The notes beneath the pieces were generated by a model. It worked only from the letters and a program-made list of their open reading frames with translations, was not told the origin of the DNA and did not search any database. A stretch of DNA of 64,000 nt from an uncultured Clostridia bacterium (GTDB lineage: Bacteria > Bacillota > Clostridia > Oscillospirales > Acutalibacteraceae): the NCBI GenBank assembly GCA_947630285.1, contig CANRHD010000002.1, positions 62,001 through 126,000 on the forward strand. Reading direction: 5' to 3'. Below, piece by piece: positions 8,357 to 16,384 of the stretch; the first letter of the stretch is position 1; the number at the start of each line of letters is the position of its first letter. Made by a program: the position numbers and the translations under genes.

Positions 8357-8444
8357 TACTTTGAGAATTTATCCTGTCTACTTTAAAAATTTACCCTATT
8401 TCCTTTGAGAATTCACCCTTTTTCCTTTAAGAATTCATCCTAAA
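8357..8444 (+). repeat. Four tandem 22-bp repeats
   Basis: Four consecutive units of exactly 22 bp: 8357-8378, 8379-8400, 8401-8422 and 8423-8444. Shared core is TACTTT or TCCTTT, then RARAATT, then YAYCCT. It is preceded by TGTTGATT at 8349. Serial ~20-bp repeats beginning with TG are the form of IS21-family ends, so this may be a solo transposon end. A protein-binding array upstream of the tRNA promoter (8477) is the other option. Confidence 0.7.
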
Positions 8445-8476
8445 AAAATAATTATGCAAAAACATCAAATTAGCCC

Positions 8477-8505
8477 TTGCAAATTTCAAAAACATATGTT
8501 AGAAT
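8477..8505 (+). promoter_or_regulatory. Promoter of tRNA-Pro
   Basis: TTGCAA (8477-8482), 17-bp spacer, TAGAAT (8500-8505), 23 bp upstream of the mature tRNA start. Confidence 0.75.
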
Positions 8506-8528
8506 ATTCGGGCAGTAAAAAACTGTAA

Positions 8529-8604
8529 CGGGGTGTGGCGCAGCTGGTAGCGCGCTTGACTGGGGGTCAAGAGGCCGCAGGTTCAAGTCCTGTCACTCCG
8601 ACCA
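8529..8604 (+). tRNA. tRNA-Pro, anticodon GGG
   Basis: 76 nt including an encoded CCA. Acceptor arms CGGGGTG / CACTCCG pair throughout (one G-T). The anticodon stem CTTGA/TCAAG encloses the loop CTGGGGG, giving GGG at positions 34-36. The T arm GCAGG-TTCAAGT-CCTGT is normal. A terminator follows at 8617. Confidence 0.95.
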
Positions 8605-8616
8605 AACCAAGAAAAA

Positions 8617-8648
8617 AGTCTGTAGTTGTTGAAACTACAGGCTTTTTA
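8617..8648 (+). terminator. Terminator of tRNA-Pro
   Basis: Arms AGTCTGTAGTT / AACTACAGGCT with a short loop and a run of five T, 13 nt after the tRNA. Confidence 0.8.
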
Positions 8649-8737
8649 ATTTATTACGGCAGGTTATCCAATGGACTGTAAGTTGAGAAGTAGGCTGTAT
8701 TTTTACATTGAGTTAAATTATCAATCCGTTTTCAATA

Positions 8738-10213
8738 TTAATCCAACGAATAGCAATCAAACAATTCCTGCTTATGTTGAGGGCCTGTAGGGCCGCCCGA
8801 CAGGCTCGGATAGATACATATCGGCGGATAATAGCCGTAATTACCCCAACGGCAGACGGCATTGCTGTTTTCATCATAGTAATTCAGATTAAAGCAATCG
8901 TTCCATTTACTGCTTCCGATACCGTGACCCGTATGGCTCAAGCTATCATAAGAATATGTTTCCAGGGCGTTCTTTTCCCACAAATCCCAAGCAGTTCCCC
9001 GACTGCATTCATCGGTCAGCTTAACTACTAAGGCATTAATATAAACATGCTTTCCCTCGGTTGACCACATTCCGTGACTGCCTGACGCAGTAAATGCAAC
9101 AGGGTGAGTTGAGCCGATTTTTTCAACATCGTTCCACGAATAGCAATTAACAAAATCATGAGCGCTGTAGCACACGATAATTGGCCGCCAAGAAACGGCG
9201 TTACTAACAATTTCTTTCATCAGGCGAACAGTTATATGTTCCCAATCGCCTATATGATTTCCGAACTCCATGCCCAGTATTTCTTTTGATTTATTATACG
9301 GCGTAAAAACAAAATAGCTTAAATCAAGATACTTCTGCTCCTTTTCTATGGCAAAGGCATAAGCTTTCGCCTTATCAAGATTTCCGTATAAATAATCGCT
9401 CATGTATTTAGGATCGTCGAGCTGTGTAATTATATAGCGATAATCGCTGTCGGTCTTGACCCTTTTCATATTGTCGGCGGCGTCCTCAACAGAAGTTGCA
9501 AAGAAGCGTTCCTCCTCAGCCCACCAAATTCTCGGAGCAAAGGCATTTAGTAATTCCGCCTTTTTATTATCGTCAATTTCTCCGTGAGAAACCGCTTCGC
9601 TTTCAATCGGCAGTATTTTTATTGATTTTATTTTATCCTCTATTGCATAAAAATTGCCTTTTGACAGCGTAGAATACACATATATGTTTTCTGTTCCGCC
9701 AAAGTTCTCTTTACTGTAAGTATGTAATTCATAACCGCCGTCAACATACAGCTTAAAATCTTCATATGAAACGCTCGGATATTCGCCTGCATCAAATTCA
9801 TCATAATTGTTTTCATCGGAAAATACAGCGACAGACGAATTGATATTACCGAAATCCTTTGTAAACAGGGCGCTTACGGAGTCCTCTTTTGAATTCAAGA
9901 TTATTTCCGTTGATACAAATGCGCCGTAATTGCCCCAACCGATAAATTTGTACCCGTCTTTTTTCAATGTCGGCAACTCAATTTTTTCATATGCGTTATA
10001 AGTGATTATGCCGCTGTCTGGACAGCCTTCTGCACCATTGTAATACAATGTTAAAGTTCCCTTTTCGTTTGGCTGAATAATATAATCTGTTCCGTAAGGA
10101 TCGTACACATACGAACGGTTTACAAGCAAAATAACGCACACGGCAATTATTGCCGCTACAGGCAATAGCGCAAACAGCCATTTCAGCTTCCTTTTAAGCT
10201 TTAATTTCTCCAT
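8738..10213 (-). CDS. Membrane-anchored Vps62/DUF946-like protein with an InlB-repeat-like module
   Basis: 491 residues. A basic N terminus and one membrane segment (about residues 10-32) place the rest outside the cell. Residues about 50-95 (ITYNAYEKIELPTLKKDGYKF and then IGWG) match a Listeria-Bacteroides (InlB B-type) repeat. The C-terminal ~250 residues carry GNHIGDWEHITVRL and FTASGSHGMWS, the pattern of the Vps62/DUF946 fold known from fungi, plants and some bacteria. Biochemical role unknown. The ATG has a good AAGGAGAT ribosome site. It lies behind a long leader (10214-10536) with uORF and terminator, so attenuation is likely. Confidence 0.72.
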   Translation of the reverse strand: MEKLKLKRKLKWLFALLPVAAIIAVCVILLVNRSYVYDPYGTDYIIQPNEKGTLTLYYNGAEGCPDSGIITYNAYEKIELPTLKKDGYKFIGWGNYGAFVSTEIILNSKEDSVSALFTKDFGNINSSVAVFSDENNYDEFDAGEYPSVSYEDFKLYVDGGYELHTYSKENFGGTENIYVYSTLSKGNFYAIEDKIKSIKILPIESEAVSHGEIDDNKKAELLNAFAPRIWWAEEERFFATSVEDAADNMKRVKTDSDYRYIITQLDDPKYMSDYLYGNLDKAKAYAFAIEKEQKYLDLSYFVFTPYNKSKEILGMEFGNHIGDWEHITVRLMKEIVSNAVSWRPIIVCYSAHDFVNCYSWNDVEKIGSTHPVAFTASGSHGMWSTEGKHVYINALVVKLTDECSRGTAWDLWEKNALETYSYDSLSHTGHGIGSSKWNDCFNLNYYDENSNAVCRWGNYGYYPPICIYPSLSGGPTGPQHKQELFDCYSLD

Positions 10214-10372
10214 TTTTATATCTCCTTAAAACATTAACCTTAAAAATTTATAAACTTATTACCTTAGAACAGCGGCTGTTAAAAAAGATATAAACCGACG
10301 ACCGTAAAGAAGAAAAGGCCAAAACGACCGGCACAAGGAGCATTTTATTCGACTCCATAAAACAGGTATAAT

Positions 10373-10397
10373 AAAAGGCACGCCTGCCGTGCCTTTT
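10373..10397 (-). terminator. Leader terminator (attenuator candidate)
   Basis: Arms AAAAGGCAC / GTGCCTTTT around CGCCTGC. On the minus strand it ends in TTTTATTAT. It lies inside the transcript that starts near 10536, between the uORF and the Vps62-like gene. Confidence 0.72.
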
Positions 10398-10474
10398 ATA
10401 AAAGTATTCACGAAAGGTCTGATAGGCAACCCGAATAAACGCATCTAATGCGTAAAGTCACCCGGTATAAGCTT
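10398..10474 (-). promoter_or_regulatory. Structured leader segment between uORF and terminator
   Basis: Contains the perfect hairpin ACGCAT-TAG-ATGCGT (10440-10454) and the complementary-looking runs ACCGGGTGAC and CGGGTTGCC. It could form alternative structures that decide whether the terminator at 10373 forms. I could not fit it to a riboswitch class. Confidence 0.4.
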
Positions 10475-10510
10475 TTAATTAACAGCCACCTCAAAAAATG
10501 TAACTCCCAT
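10475..10510 (-). CDS. 11-codon leader peptide (uORF)
   Basis: ATG to TAA encoding MGVTFFEVAVN, too short for usual gene calling. It has the best possible ribosome site, AAAGGAGG (minus 10524-10517), spaced 6 nt from the ATG, and lies about 26 nt after the predicted start of transcription. A tiny, strongly translated frame ahead of a terminator is the usual layout of ribosome-controlled attenuation, such as drug- or amino-acid-sensing leaders. The peptide has no run of a single amino acid that would name the signal. Confidence 0.55.
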   Translation of the reverse strand: MGVTFFEVAVN

Positions 10511-10542
10511 AATTAACCTCCTTTTGCTTATTTGACGCTATG

Positions 10543-10571
10543 ATTGTAAATGATGATTGGTATTATGTCAA
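10543..10571 (-). promoter_or_regulatory. Strong promoter of the uORF leader
   Basis: On the minus strand TTGACA (10571-10566), 17-bp spacer, TACAAT (10548-10543). It reads into the uORF and on to the Vps62-like gene. Confidence 0.78.
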
Positions 10572-10782
10572 TACAAACAAATAAAAACAGATTTTATCAA
10601 AACCTTTTCCATAACCGGCCATACCTGTAACACGCAGTCATTTATTTGTTTCGATGACTGTAGTTTTCTTAATGCTTTTAACCGATTCTCTTTTCACATT
10701 ATATTTCCCCTCATATAAAACTATGTAATTGCAAGCTGCCGCACGCCCGAAAAGCCGTCTTATGCCGTAAAATTTTGCAAGA
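10572..10782. other. Intergenic stretch between kinase 3' end and leader promoter
   Basis: AT-rich with no supported gene. The kinase terminator is not obvious here. Confidence 0.4.
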
Positions 10783-13362
10783 TTATTTTCCGTCAGAGCT
10801 CAAAACGGCTGTGATCGTTTCCAATAGCTTTTCAACATCAATAGGCTTGGATACATGGGCGTTCATGCCGGAGTCGAACGCCTTTTTGCGGTCCTCCTCA
10901 AAGGCGTTGGCAGTCATGGCAACAATCGGTATGCCCGCACGCTCGGGATCGTCCAGCGCACGGATTGCCCTGGTGGCGTCGTACCCGTTCATCTTAGGCA
11001 TCTGAATATCCATAAGAATGAGCGAGTAGTAGCCCGGCTCGGCGTTTTTCACTTTTTCCACAGCGACGCAGCCGTCCTCCGCCGTCTCCACAATAAAGCC
11101 GCTGTCGGTCAGAATTTCCACCGCAATTTCACGGTTGAGTTCGTTGTCCTCGGTCAGCAAAAGCCGTGTGCCCCTCAGGTGCTCCGACAGGTTGGGAGCA
11201 GACTCCTCCGGCTGTGAGTTGAGCGAATTGCCGGTTGCCGTTATAAGAAGATCACAAAGTTCGGAGAGGAATATCGGCTTGTTGCAGAAAGCGCTTACAC
11301 CTGCCGACCGTGCCTCCTCCTCAAATGCGGTCCAGTCATAGGCGGTGGCGATAATTATCGGCGCACTGTCGCCCACTATGGAGCGTATCCGGCGTACAAC
11401 CTCAATGCCGCCTAAATCCGGAATATACCAATCTATTATGTAGGCGCGGTACTCGTCGCCCATCTCATACGCCTGTTTGGCGTGCATAACGGCCTCTTTG
11501 CCGTGCATTACCCACTCGGAGCGCATACCTATTGTGCACAGCATTTTAGTAACGCTGTCGCAGGTGGAAAAGCTGTCGTCAACCACAAGGGCACGCATAC
11601 CCTGAAGCTCTTTAACAATCTCCACCTTCTTCGGTTCGTCGCACAGGCGGAAATCCAGGTTGACGATAAATTCCGTGCCTTTATCTTTCTCGGTATTCAG
11701 CTCAATGGTTCCGCCCATAGCATCAATAATATTTTTTGTAATCGCCATACCGAGCCCTGTGCCCTGTATGCCGCTGGCGGTTGTGTTGCGTTCGCGTTCA
11801 AACGGCTCGAAAATATGCTCTGCAAACTCACGGCTCATACCTATGCCCGTATCCTTTACACGAAACTCATAGGAGCCGTAGCCCTCGGGCGAATTCGGCT
11901 TCTGTTTAACGGTCAGAGCCACGGTTCCGCCGGAGTTTGTAAACTTAATGGCATTGGACAAAAGGTTCAAAAGCACCTGGTTCACATGCAGCTTGTCGCA
12001 GTAAATATTCTCGTCTACAACATCTACCGTATCCATATAGAAGTTGAGCTGCTTTGACTGTATCTGCGTTTGGACGATATTGCGCAAATCACGGAAAATA
12101 TCCGAGATTGAACACTCCTTTTCCTCGATATTCAGTTTGCCGGATTCGATACAGCTCATATCCAGCACATCGTTGATAAGCGAGAGCATATGGTTGCTTG
12201 AGGACATAATCTTTTGCAGATATTCCTGCGTCCGCTCACGACTGTCAATATTGACCTGAGCCAAGGTTGTATAGCCTATTATGGCGTTCATGGGCGTGCG
12301 AATATCGTGGGACATATTGGAAAGGAATATACTTTTTGCACGGTCGGCGGCCTCGGCCTTTTGCAACTTTTCGGCAAGCACCGCATGCTCGACGGCTCTG
12401 TCCGTAGCCCGCTTTGAGTTGCGCCGTACCCACAGATAGTATATGACGACCGTAAGAGCCAGCATAACGCCGAGAAGAATACAAATACGCTGTACGGCAA
12501 AGGCGCTGGCAAAAGCAACTTTCTCCGGCACATCTACGGCAATCGACCATTGGTTTACCCCGATGGGAGCGTAATACATATACTCCCAACCGTCGGTGTT
12601 GGGCGTGCGATAGATAACATAACCGGTCTTCATATTGGCGAGATCTTCCCTGCATTCGACCCAGCTTTTTTCGCCCTTAGTCTCTCTGCCGTTGTTGGCA
12701 GAGGAAAAGTCGGAAACATTGACCAGCTTGTCATGACAGGTATCTACAATGAAATCGCCGGTTCTGGTGTCGATAATATAGACAAAGGCTCTTGAATTGA
12801 AGATACTGTCAATATTAAGATTTTCCGGCAAGCACTCAAGGTCGCTGACGCCGTAGAGCATGGCGACGGTTTTCCCGTCCCGTACTATAGGTACATAGTG
12901 CCGCAGGATAGGCCTGCCTGTTGCGGAATCGTAGATGCGGTTTGAGATATGCTCGCCCAGCGCAGCCTCCTCTTCAAAGGAAATGCCGCTGTCTTCGGCC
13001 TTTGTGATAGTTCCGTTATATGATAATACGCTGTTGTCACGCAACAGGACGCTGACATTCATCGTTTCAAGCAGGGGGTTTGTGGTTTTCATTATCGCCA
13101 GTACCGAATCAATATCGGGCTTGTCCGCCTGAGCGATAATGCCTGCCGTGGCGTTTAAAATGTTGCTGTCACGCTCAATTTTTGAGATTATCTCCTCAAT
13201 GGCGTTATTGGCGCCCTCCTCCATTCGGCTAAGGGAGCGCTGTCTTAGGTTGGCATTGATCTGAAAATAGGCAAAGAGCAATGACGCCACGATAACGGCG
13301 ATTACGATGCCCGTAGCCAAAAGGCTTTTGTCTTTTTTAACAGAGTCTTTGTGTCGGCTCAC
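10783..13362 (-). CDS. Hybrid sensor histidine kinase with Cache-like sensor and two receiver domains
   Basis: 859 residues. Two membrane segments (about 14-36 and 292-314) flank a ~250-residue extracellular Cache-type sensor. Then HisKA with the phosphoacceptor in SNMSHDIRTPMN (His about residue 351), the HATPase with NLLSNAIKFTNSGG and GTGLGMAI, and two receiver domains. Receiver 1 has VVDDS and IIDWYIPD (Asp about 643); receiver 2 has LTEDNELNR, LILMDIQMP (Asp about 784) and the Lys in SKPID. No HPt domain is visible, so the phosphate partner must be elsewhere. No response regulator gene is adjacent. Signal unknown. Confidence 0.9.
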   Translation of the reverse strand: MSRHKDSVKKDKSLLATGIVIAVIVASLLFAYFQINANLRQRSLSRMEEGANNAIEEIISKIERDSNILNATAGIIAQADKPDIDSVLAIMKTTNPLLETMNVSVLLRDNSVLSYNGTITKAEDSGISFEEEAALGEHISNRIYDSATGRPILRHYVPIVRDGKTVAMLYGVSDLECLPENLNIDSIFNSRAFVYIIDTRTGDFIVDTCHDKLVNVSDFSSANNGRETKGEKSWVECREDLANMKTGYVIYRTPNTDGWEYMYYAPIGVNQWSIAVDVPEKVAFASAFAVQRICILLGVMLALTVVIYYLWVRRNSKRATDRAVEHAVLAEKLQKAEAADRAKSIFLSNMSHDIRTPMNAIIGYTTLAQVNIDSRERTQEYLQKIMSSSNHMLSLINDVLDMSCIESGKLNIEEKECSISDIFRDLRNIVQTQIQSKQLNFYMDTVDVVDENIYCDKLHVNQVLLNLLSNAIKFTNSGGTVALTVKQKPNSPEGYGSYEFRVKDTGIGMSREFAEHIFEPFERERNTTASGIQGTGLGMAITKNIIDAMGGTIELNTEKDKGTEFIVNLDFRLCDEPKKVEIVKELQGMRALVVDDSFSTCDSVTKMLCTIGMRSEWVMHGKEAVMHAKQAYEMGDEYRAYIIDWYIPDLGGIEVVRRIRSIVGDSAPIIIATAYDWTAFEEEARSAGVSAFCNKPIFLSELCDLLITATGNSLNSQPEESAPNLSEHLRGTRLLLTEDNELNREIAVEILTDSGFIVETAEDGCVAVEKVKNAEPGYYSLILMDIQMPKMNGYDATRAIRALDDPERAGIPIVAMTANAFEEDRKKAFDSGMNAHVSKPIDVEKLLETITAVLSSDGK

Positions 13363-13524
13363 AAGTACAGTCCTCCTTTAATAATTGTATTTTATAAATT
13401 ATATCCCCAGTGAAATTATAGCATGTAACAGAGGAAAAGTCCAGCAGTAATTACAGAAAAAATCAGCTTTATCTGACTTATACAAAAAGGCAGGGTTTAC
13501 GGGGTTAAAATTATGTTCATCAAG

Positions 13525-13553
13525 TTGAATTTTACATACGGATAGGCTATAAT
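13525..13553 (+). promoter_or_regulatory. Promoter of the GTPase-NYN gene
   Basis: TTGAAT (13525-13530), 17-bp spacer, TATAAT (13548-13553), about 60 bp ahead of the start codon. Confidence 0.72.
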
Positions 13554-13612
13554 AAAGCAGATATAAATTACTAACTGAAATTAAAGCTTTTTCGGCAGGA
13601 GGTGTGAGAGGA

Positions 13613-16201
13613 ATGAAAAGGATAGTTATCGGCATTTTGGCGCATGTGGATTCGGGCAAGACCACTCTTTCGGAGGCTCTGCTGTATAAGTCGGGCAACA
13701 TAGGAAAGCTCGGCAGGGTTGACAGCGGAAATTCATTTTTGGATACCTTTTCCCTCGAACGCTCCAGAGGCATAACGATTTTTTCAAAGCAGGCCGTTTT
13801 AAAATACGGCGATACCGAATTTACGCTTGTGGACACGCCCGGCCATATTGACTTTTCCGCCGAAACCGAGCGCACTCTGCAAATTTTGGACTATGCGGTT
13901 TTGGTTATAAGCGCATCGGACGGCGTACAGAGCCATACCCTGACGCTTTGGAAGCTGCTTGAGAAATACAACATTCCCTGCTTCATTTTTGTAAACAAAA
14001 TGGATTTGGACGGTGCGGACAGGGATTTTGTTTTAAAAGGGCTTAAAGAAAAGCTCAGCGATAACTGCGTTGATTTCGGCGTTGACGACAGGAGCGCTTT
14101 CATTGAAAACATAGCCCTGTGCGACGAAAAGCTTTTAGAAAAATTTGAAAACGACAGCATATGTCAAAAGGATATAATCGAGGCCGTAAAGCGCAGAAAG
14201 CTTTTCCCCTGCCGCTTCGGCTCTGCGCTCAGGCTTGAGGGCATAGACGAATTTCTCAACTGCCTCGACTGCTTCTGCGAAGCCCCGTCCTATCCCGACG
14301 AATTTGCCGGAAAGGTTTATAAAATATCGCAGGACAAGGGGCAGAGGCTCACATTTTTAAAGCTGACGGGCGGCAGTCTTAAAGTAAAAGATGTGCTTAA
14401 GAGCAGTAAAAATACAAACGGCGAAAAGGTAAATCAGATAAGGTTCTATTCCGGCGACAAATTCACTACGGCGGACTCTGCCGAGGCAGGCAGTCTCTGT
14501 GCGGTTACGGGCATAAGCTTTGCAGTCCCCGGCGACGGTTTGGGCGCAGAGAAGAACTCGGCGCTTCCCATTCTTGAGCCTGTTTTAACGCACACGCTTG
14601 AACTGCCCGAGGGCGTTGACGCTCACACGGCGCTTGAGAAAATGAGAATACTTGAGAGCGAAGACCCACAGCTTAAGGTTGAGTTTAACGAGCGTTCCGG
14701 CAAAATTCAGCTTAAAATTATGGGTGAAATTCAGCTTGAAATACTGCAATCAATAATTGCCGAGCGCTTCGGCTTTAACGCTTCGTTCGGAAAGGGAAAT
14801 ATTATATACAAGGAGACTATATCCGATACCGTAGAGGGGGTCGGGCATTTTGAGCCGCTCCGCCACTATGCGGAAGTGCATTTGATTATGAAGCCCGGCA
14901 AACGGGACAGCGGAATTGTAATAAAATCCGAGTGTAAAGAGGATTTACTTGACAGGAACTGGCAGAAGCTCATACTTACGCATCTGTATGAAAAAACGCA
15001 CATAGGCGTGCTGACGGGTTCTCCGATTACCGATATTGAAATTATCCTGGCCTCCGGCAAGGCTCACCCGAAGCACACCGAGGGCGGAGATTTCAGGCAG
15101 GCGACCTACAGGGCGGTAAGGCAGGGGCTTCGCAGCGCTTCGAGCGTACTGCTTGAGCCTGTGTATGAATTTACGCTTGAAGTACCTGCCGAAAACATAG
15201 GCAGGGCTATATCCGATATACAAAATATGCACGGCAGCTTTAACCCTCCCGAAACGCACGGGGATTTCTGCGTACTGACGGGTAAAGCCCCCGTTTCCGA
15301 AATGATTGAATACGCAAATGAGGTAATACGCTACACCCACGGCAAAGGCAGGCTTACGCACAGCTTAAAGGGCTATGAGCCATGCCATAACAGCGAGGAA
15401 GTTATAGCGGAAATCGGCTATGACTGCGACGCAGATACCGATAACCCCTGCGATTCCGTTTTCTGCTCGCACGGCGCAGGATATACCGTCAAATGGGACA
15501 AGGTAAAAAGCCATATGCACCTTGAAAGCGTATTGTCCGCAAGGAAGCTTTACTCCGCCGAAGAGTACGGTACAAAGTCCCTGTCAAGATATAAGGACAG
15601 CAAAGACCTTTTTGCGCTCGATAAAGAGCTTATGGAGATTTTTGAAAAGACCTACGGCCCGATTAAACCGAGATATCACAATTTAAAGACGGAAAACCAC
15701 TTTACTTTTACAGAGAGTACCGATAAAGCCGATAAAAAGAGCTCTGCGCCGCCAAACAAATACAGCGGCAGGGAATATCTTTTGATAGACGGCTACAATG
15801 TGATTTTCTCCTGGGATAATCTAAGGGAGCTTGCACGGGAAAATATAGAGAGCGCAAGGAGCGTGCTTGAAAACATACTGTGTAATTACCGAGGCTTTAA
15901 AAAGTGCGAGGTCATACTTGTTTTTGACGCCTACAAGGTAAAGGGGAACAATCGGGAAACCGAAAACCTTAACGGCATAAACATAGTTTATACAAAAGAG
16001 GCCGAAACCGCCGATATGTATATTGAAAAGGTCGCCCACGAGCTCGCCTCGGACAGGAAAGTCAGGGTCGTAACCTCCGATGCGCTTGAACAGCTTATAA
16101 TTTTGGGAAACGGCGCTCTGCGTGTGTCGTCAAGGGAATTTTTGGAGGAGGTAAAACAGGCCGAGGAGGAAATACGGCTTATAATCTCCGATTTAAAATA
16201 A
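13613..16201 (+). CDS. TetM/EF-G-like ribosomal GTPase fused to a C-terminal NYN (YacP/Rae1-type) domain
   Basis: 862 residues from the ATG at 13613, which has AGGAGGTG at the right distance; a GTG at 13604 would sit inside that site. GTPase motifs: AHVDSGKTT (G1), RSRGIT (G2), DTPGH (G3, about residue 73), NKMD (G4, about 128). EF-G/TetM-like domains II-V follow to about residue 610. A family-type linker with DSVFCSHGAGYTVKWDKV precedes the last ~145 residues. These carry LLIDGYNVIF, VFDAYKV, AETADMYIE and VTSDALEQLIILGNGA, all acidic positions expected of a NYN/PIN RNase. YacP (Rae1) of Bacillus cleaves mRNA in the ribosomal A site, so a ribosome-docking GTPase with its own nuclease is inferred. 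Whether it gives tetracycline resistance cannot be told. Confidence 0.88.
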   Translation: MKRIVIGILAHVDSGKTTLSEALLYKSGNIGKLGRVDSGNSFLDTFSLERSRGITIFSKQAVLKYGDTEFTLVDTPGHIDFSAETERTLQILDYAVLVISASDGVQSHTLTLWKLLEKYNIPCFIFVNKMDLDGADRDFVLKGLKEKLSDNCVDFGVDDRSAFIENIALCDEKLLEKFENDSICQKDIIEAVKRRKLFPCRFGSALRLEGIDEFLNCLDCFCEAPSYPDEFAGKVYKISQDKGQRLTFLKLTGGSLKVKDVLKSSKNTNGEKVNQIRFYSGDKFTTADSAEAGSLCAVTGISFAVPGDGLGAEKNSALPILEPVLTHTLELPEGVDAHTALEKMRILESEDPQLKVEFNERSGKIQLKIMGEIQLEILQSIIAERFGFNASFGKGNIIYKETISDTVEGVGHFEPLRHYAEVHLIMKPGKRDSGIVIKSECKEDLLDRNWQKLILTHLYEKTHIGVLTGSPITDIEIILASGKAHPKHTEGGDFRQATYRAVRQGLRSASSVLLEPVYEFTLEVPAENIGRAISDIQNMHGSFNPPETHGDFCVLTGKAPVSEMIEYANEVIRYTHGKGRLTHSLKGYEPCHNSEEVIAEIGYDCDADTDNPCDSVFCSHGAGYTVKWDKVKSHMHLESVLSARKLYSAEEYGTKSLSRYKDSKDLFALDKELMEIFEKTYGPIKPRYHNLKTENHFTFTESTDKADKKSSAPPNKYSGREYLLIDGYNVIFSWDNLRELARENIESARSVLENILCNYRGFKKCEVILVFDAYKVKGNNRETENLNGINIVYTKEAETADMYIEKVAHELASDRKVRVVTSDALEQLIILGNGALRVSSREFLEEVKQAEEEIRLIISDLK

Positions 16202-16282
16202 GATATTGCCCGCACTTTGCAAATATTGTCTTTTACGGCTGTAAATTTATATAAAAAATTATAGTTTTTTTATTAAAAAATA

Positions 16283-16311
16283 TTGACATTTTTCGATTTT
16301 ACCTCTATATT
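16283..16311 (+). promoter_or_regulatory. potABCD promoter
   Basis: TTGACA (16283-16288), exact 17-bp spacer, TATATT (16306-16311). Transcription would begin near 16318. A hairpin (16328-16351, arms GGG-TGGGCA / TGTCCA-CCC) follows in the leader. Confidence 0.82.
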
Positions 16312-16384
16312 TATCTCATACCAATTAGGGTGGGCAGACTTGTCCATTCCCAACTATATCCATCGGTTGGAAAGGGGCTGTAAA

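Noticed and set aside
8357..8444. CRISPR array
   Set aside because: The units are contiguous 22-bp repeats without spacers and no cas gene is present.
10259..10444. 61-codon minus-strand frame in the leader
   Set aside because: It reads through the terminator and hairpins of the leader and has no ribosome site.
10398..10474. Possible c-di-GMP (GEMM) riboswitch on the plus strand (AGGCAACCC and GCGTAAAGTCACCCGG resemble its core)
   Set aside because: The second half of the aptamer is missing, core bases differ, and no plus-strand gene follows. The minus-strand leader reading explains the region better.
16283..16384. Longer potA start at 16283
   Set aside because: That start lies in the -35 box of a TTGACA-17-TATATT promoter; the TTG at 16385 has the ribosome site.
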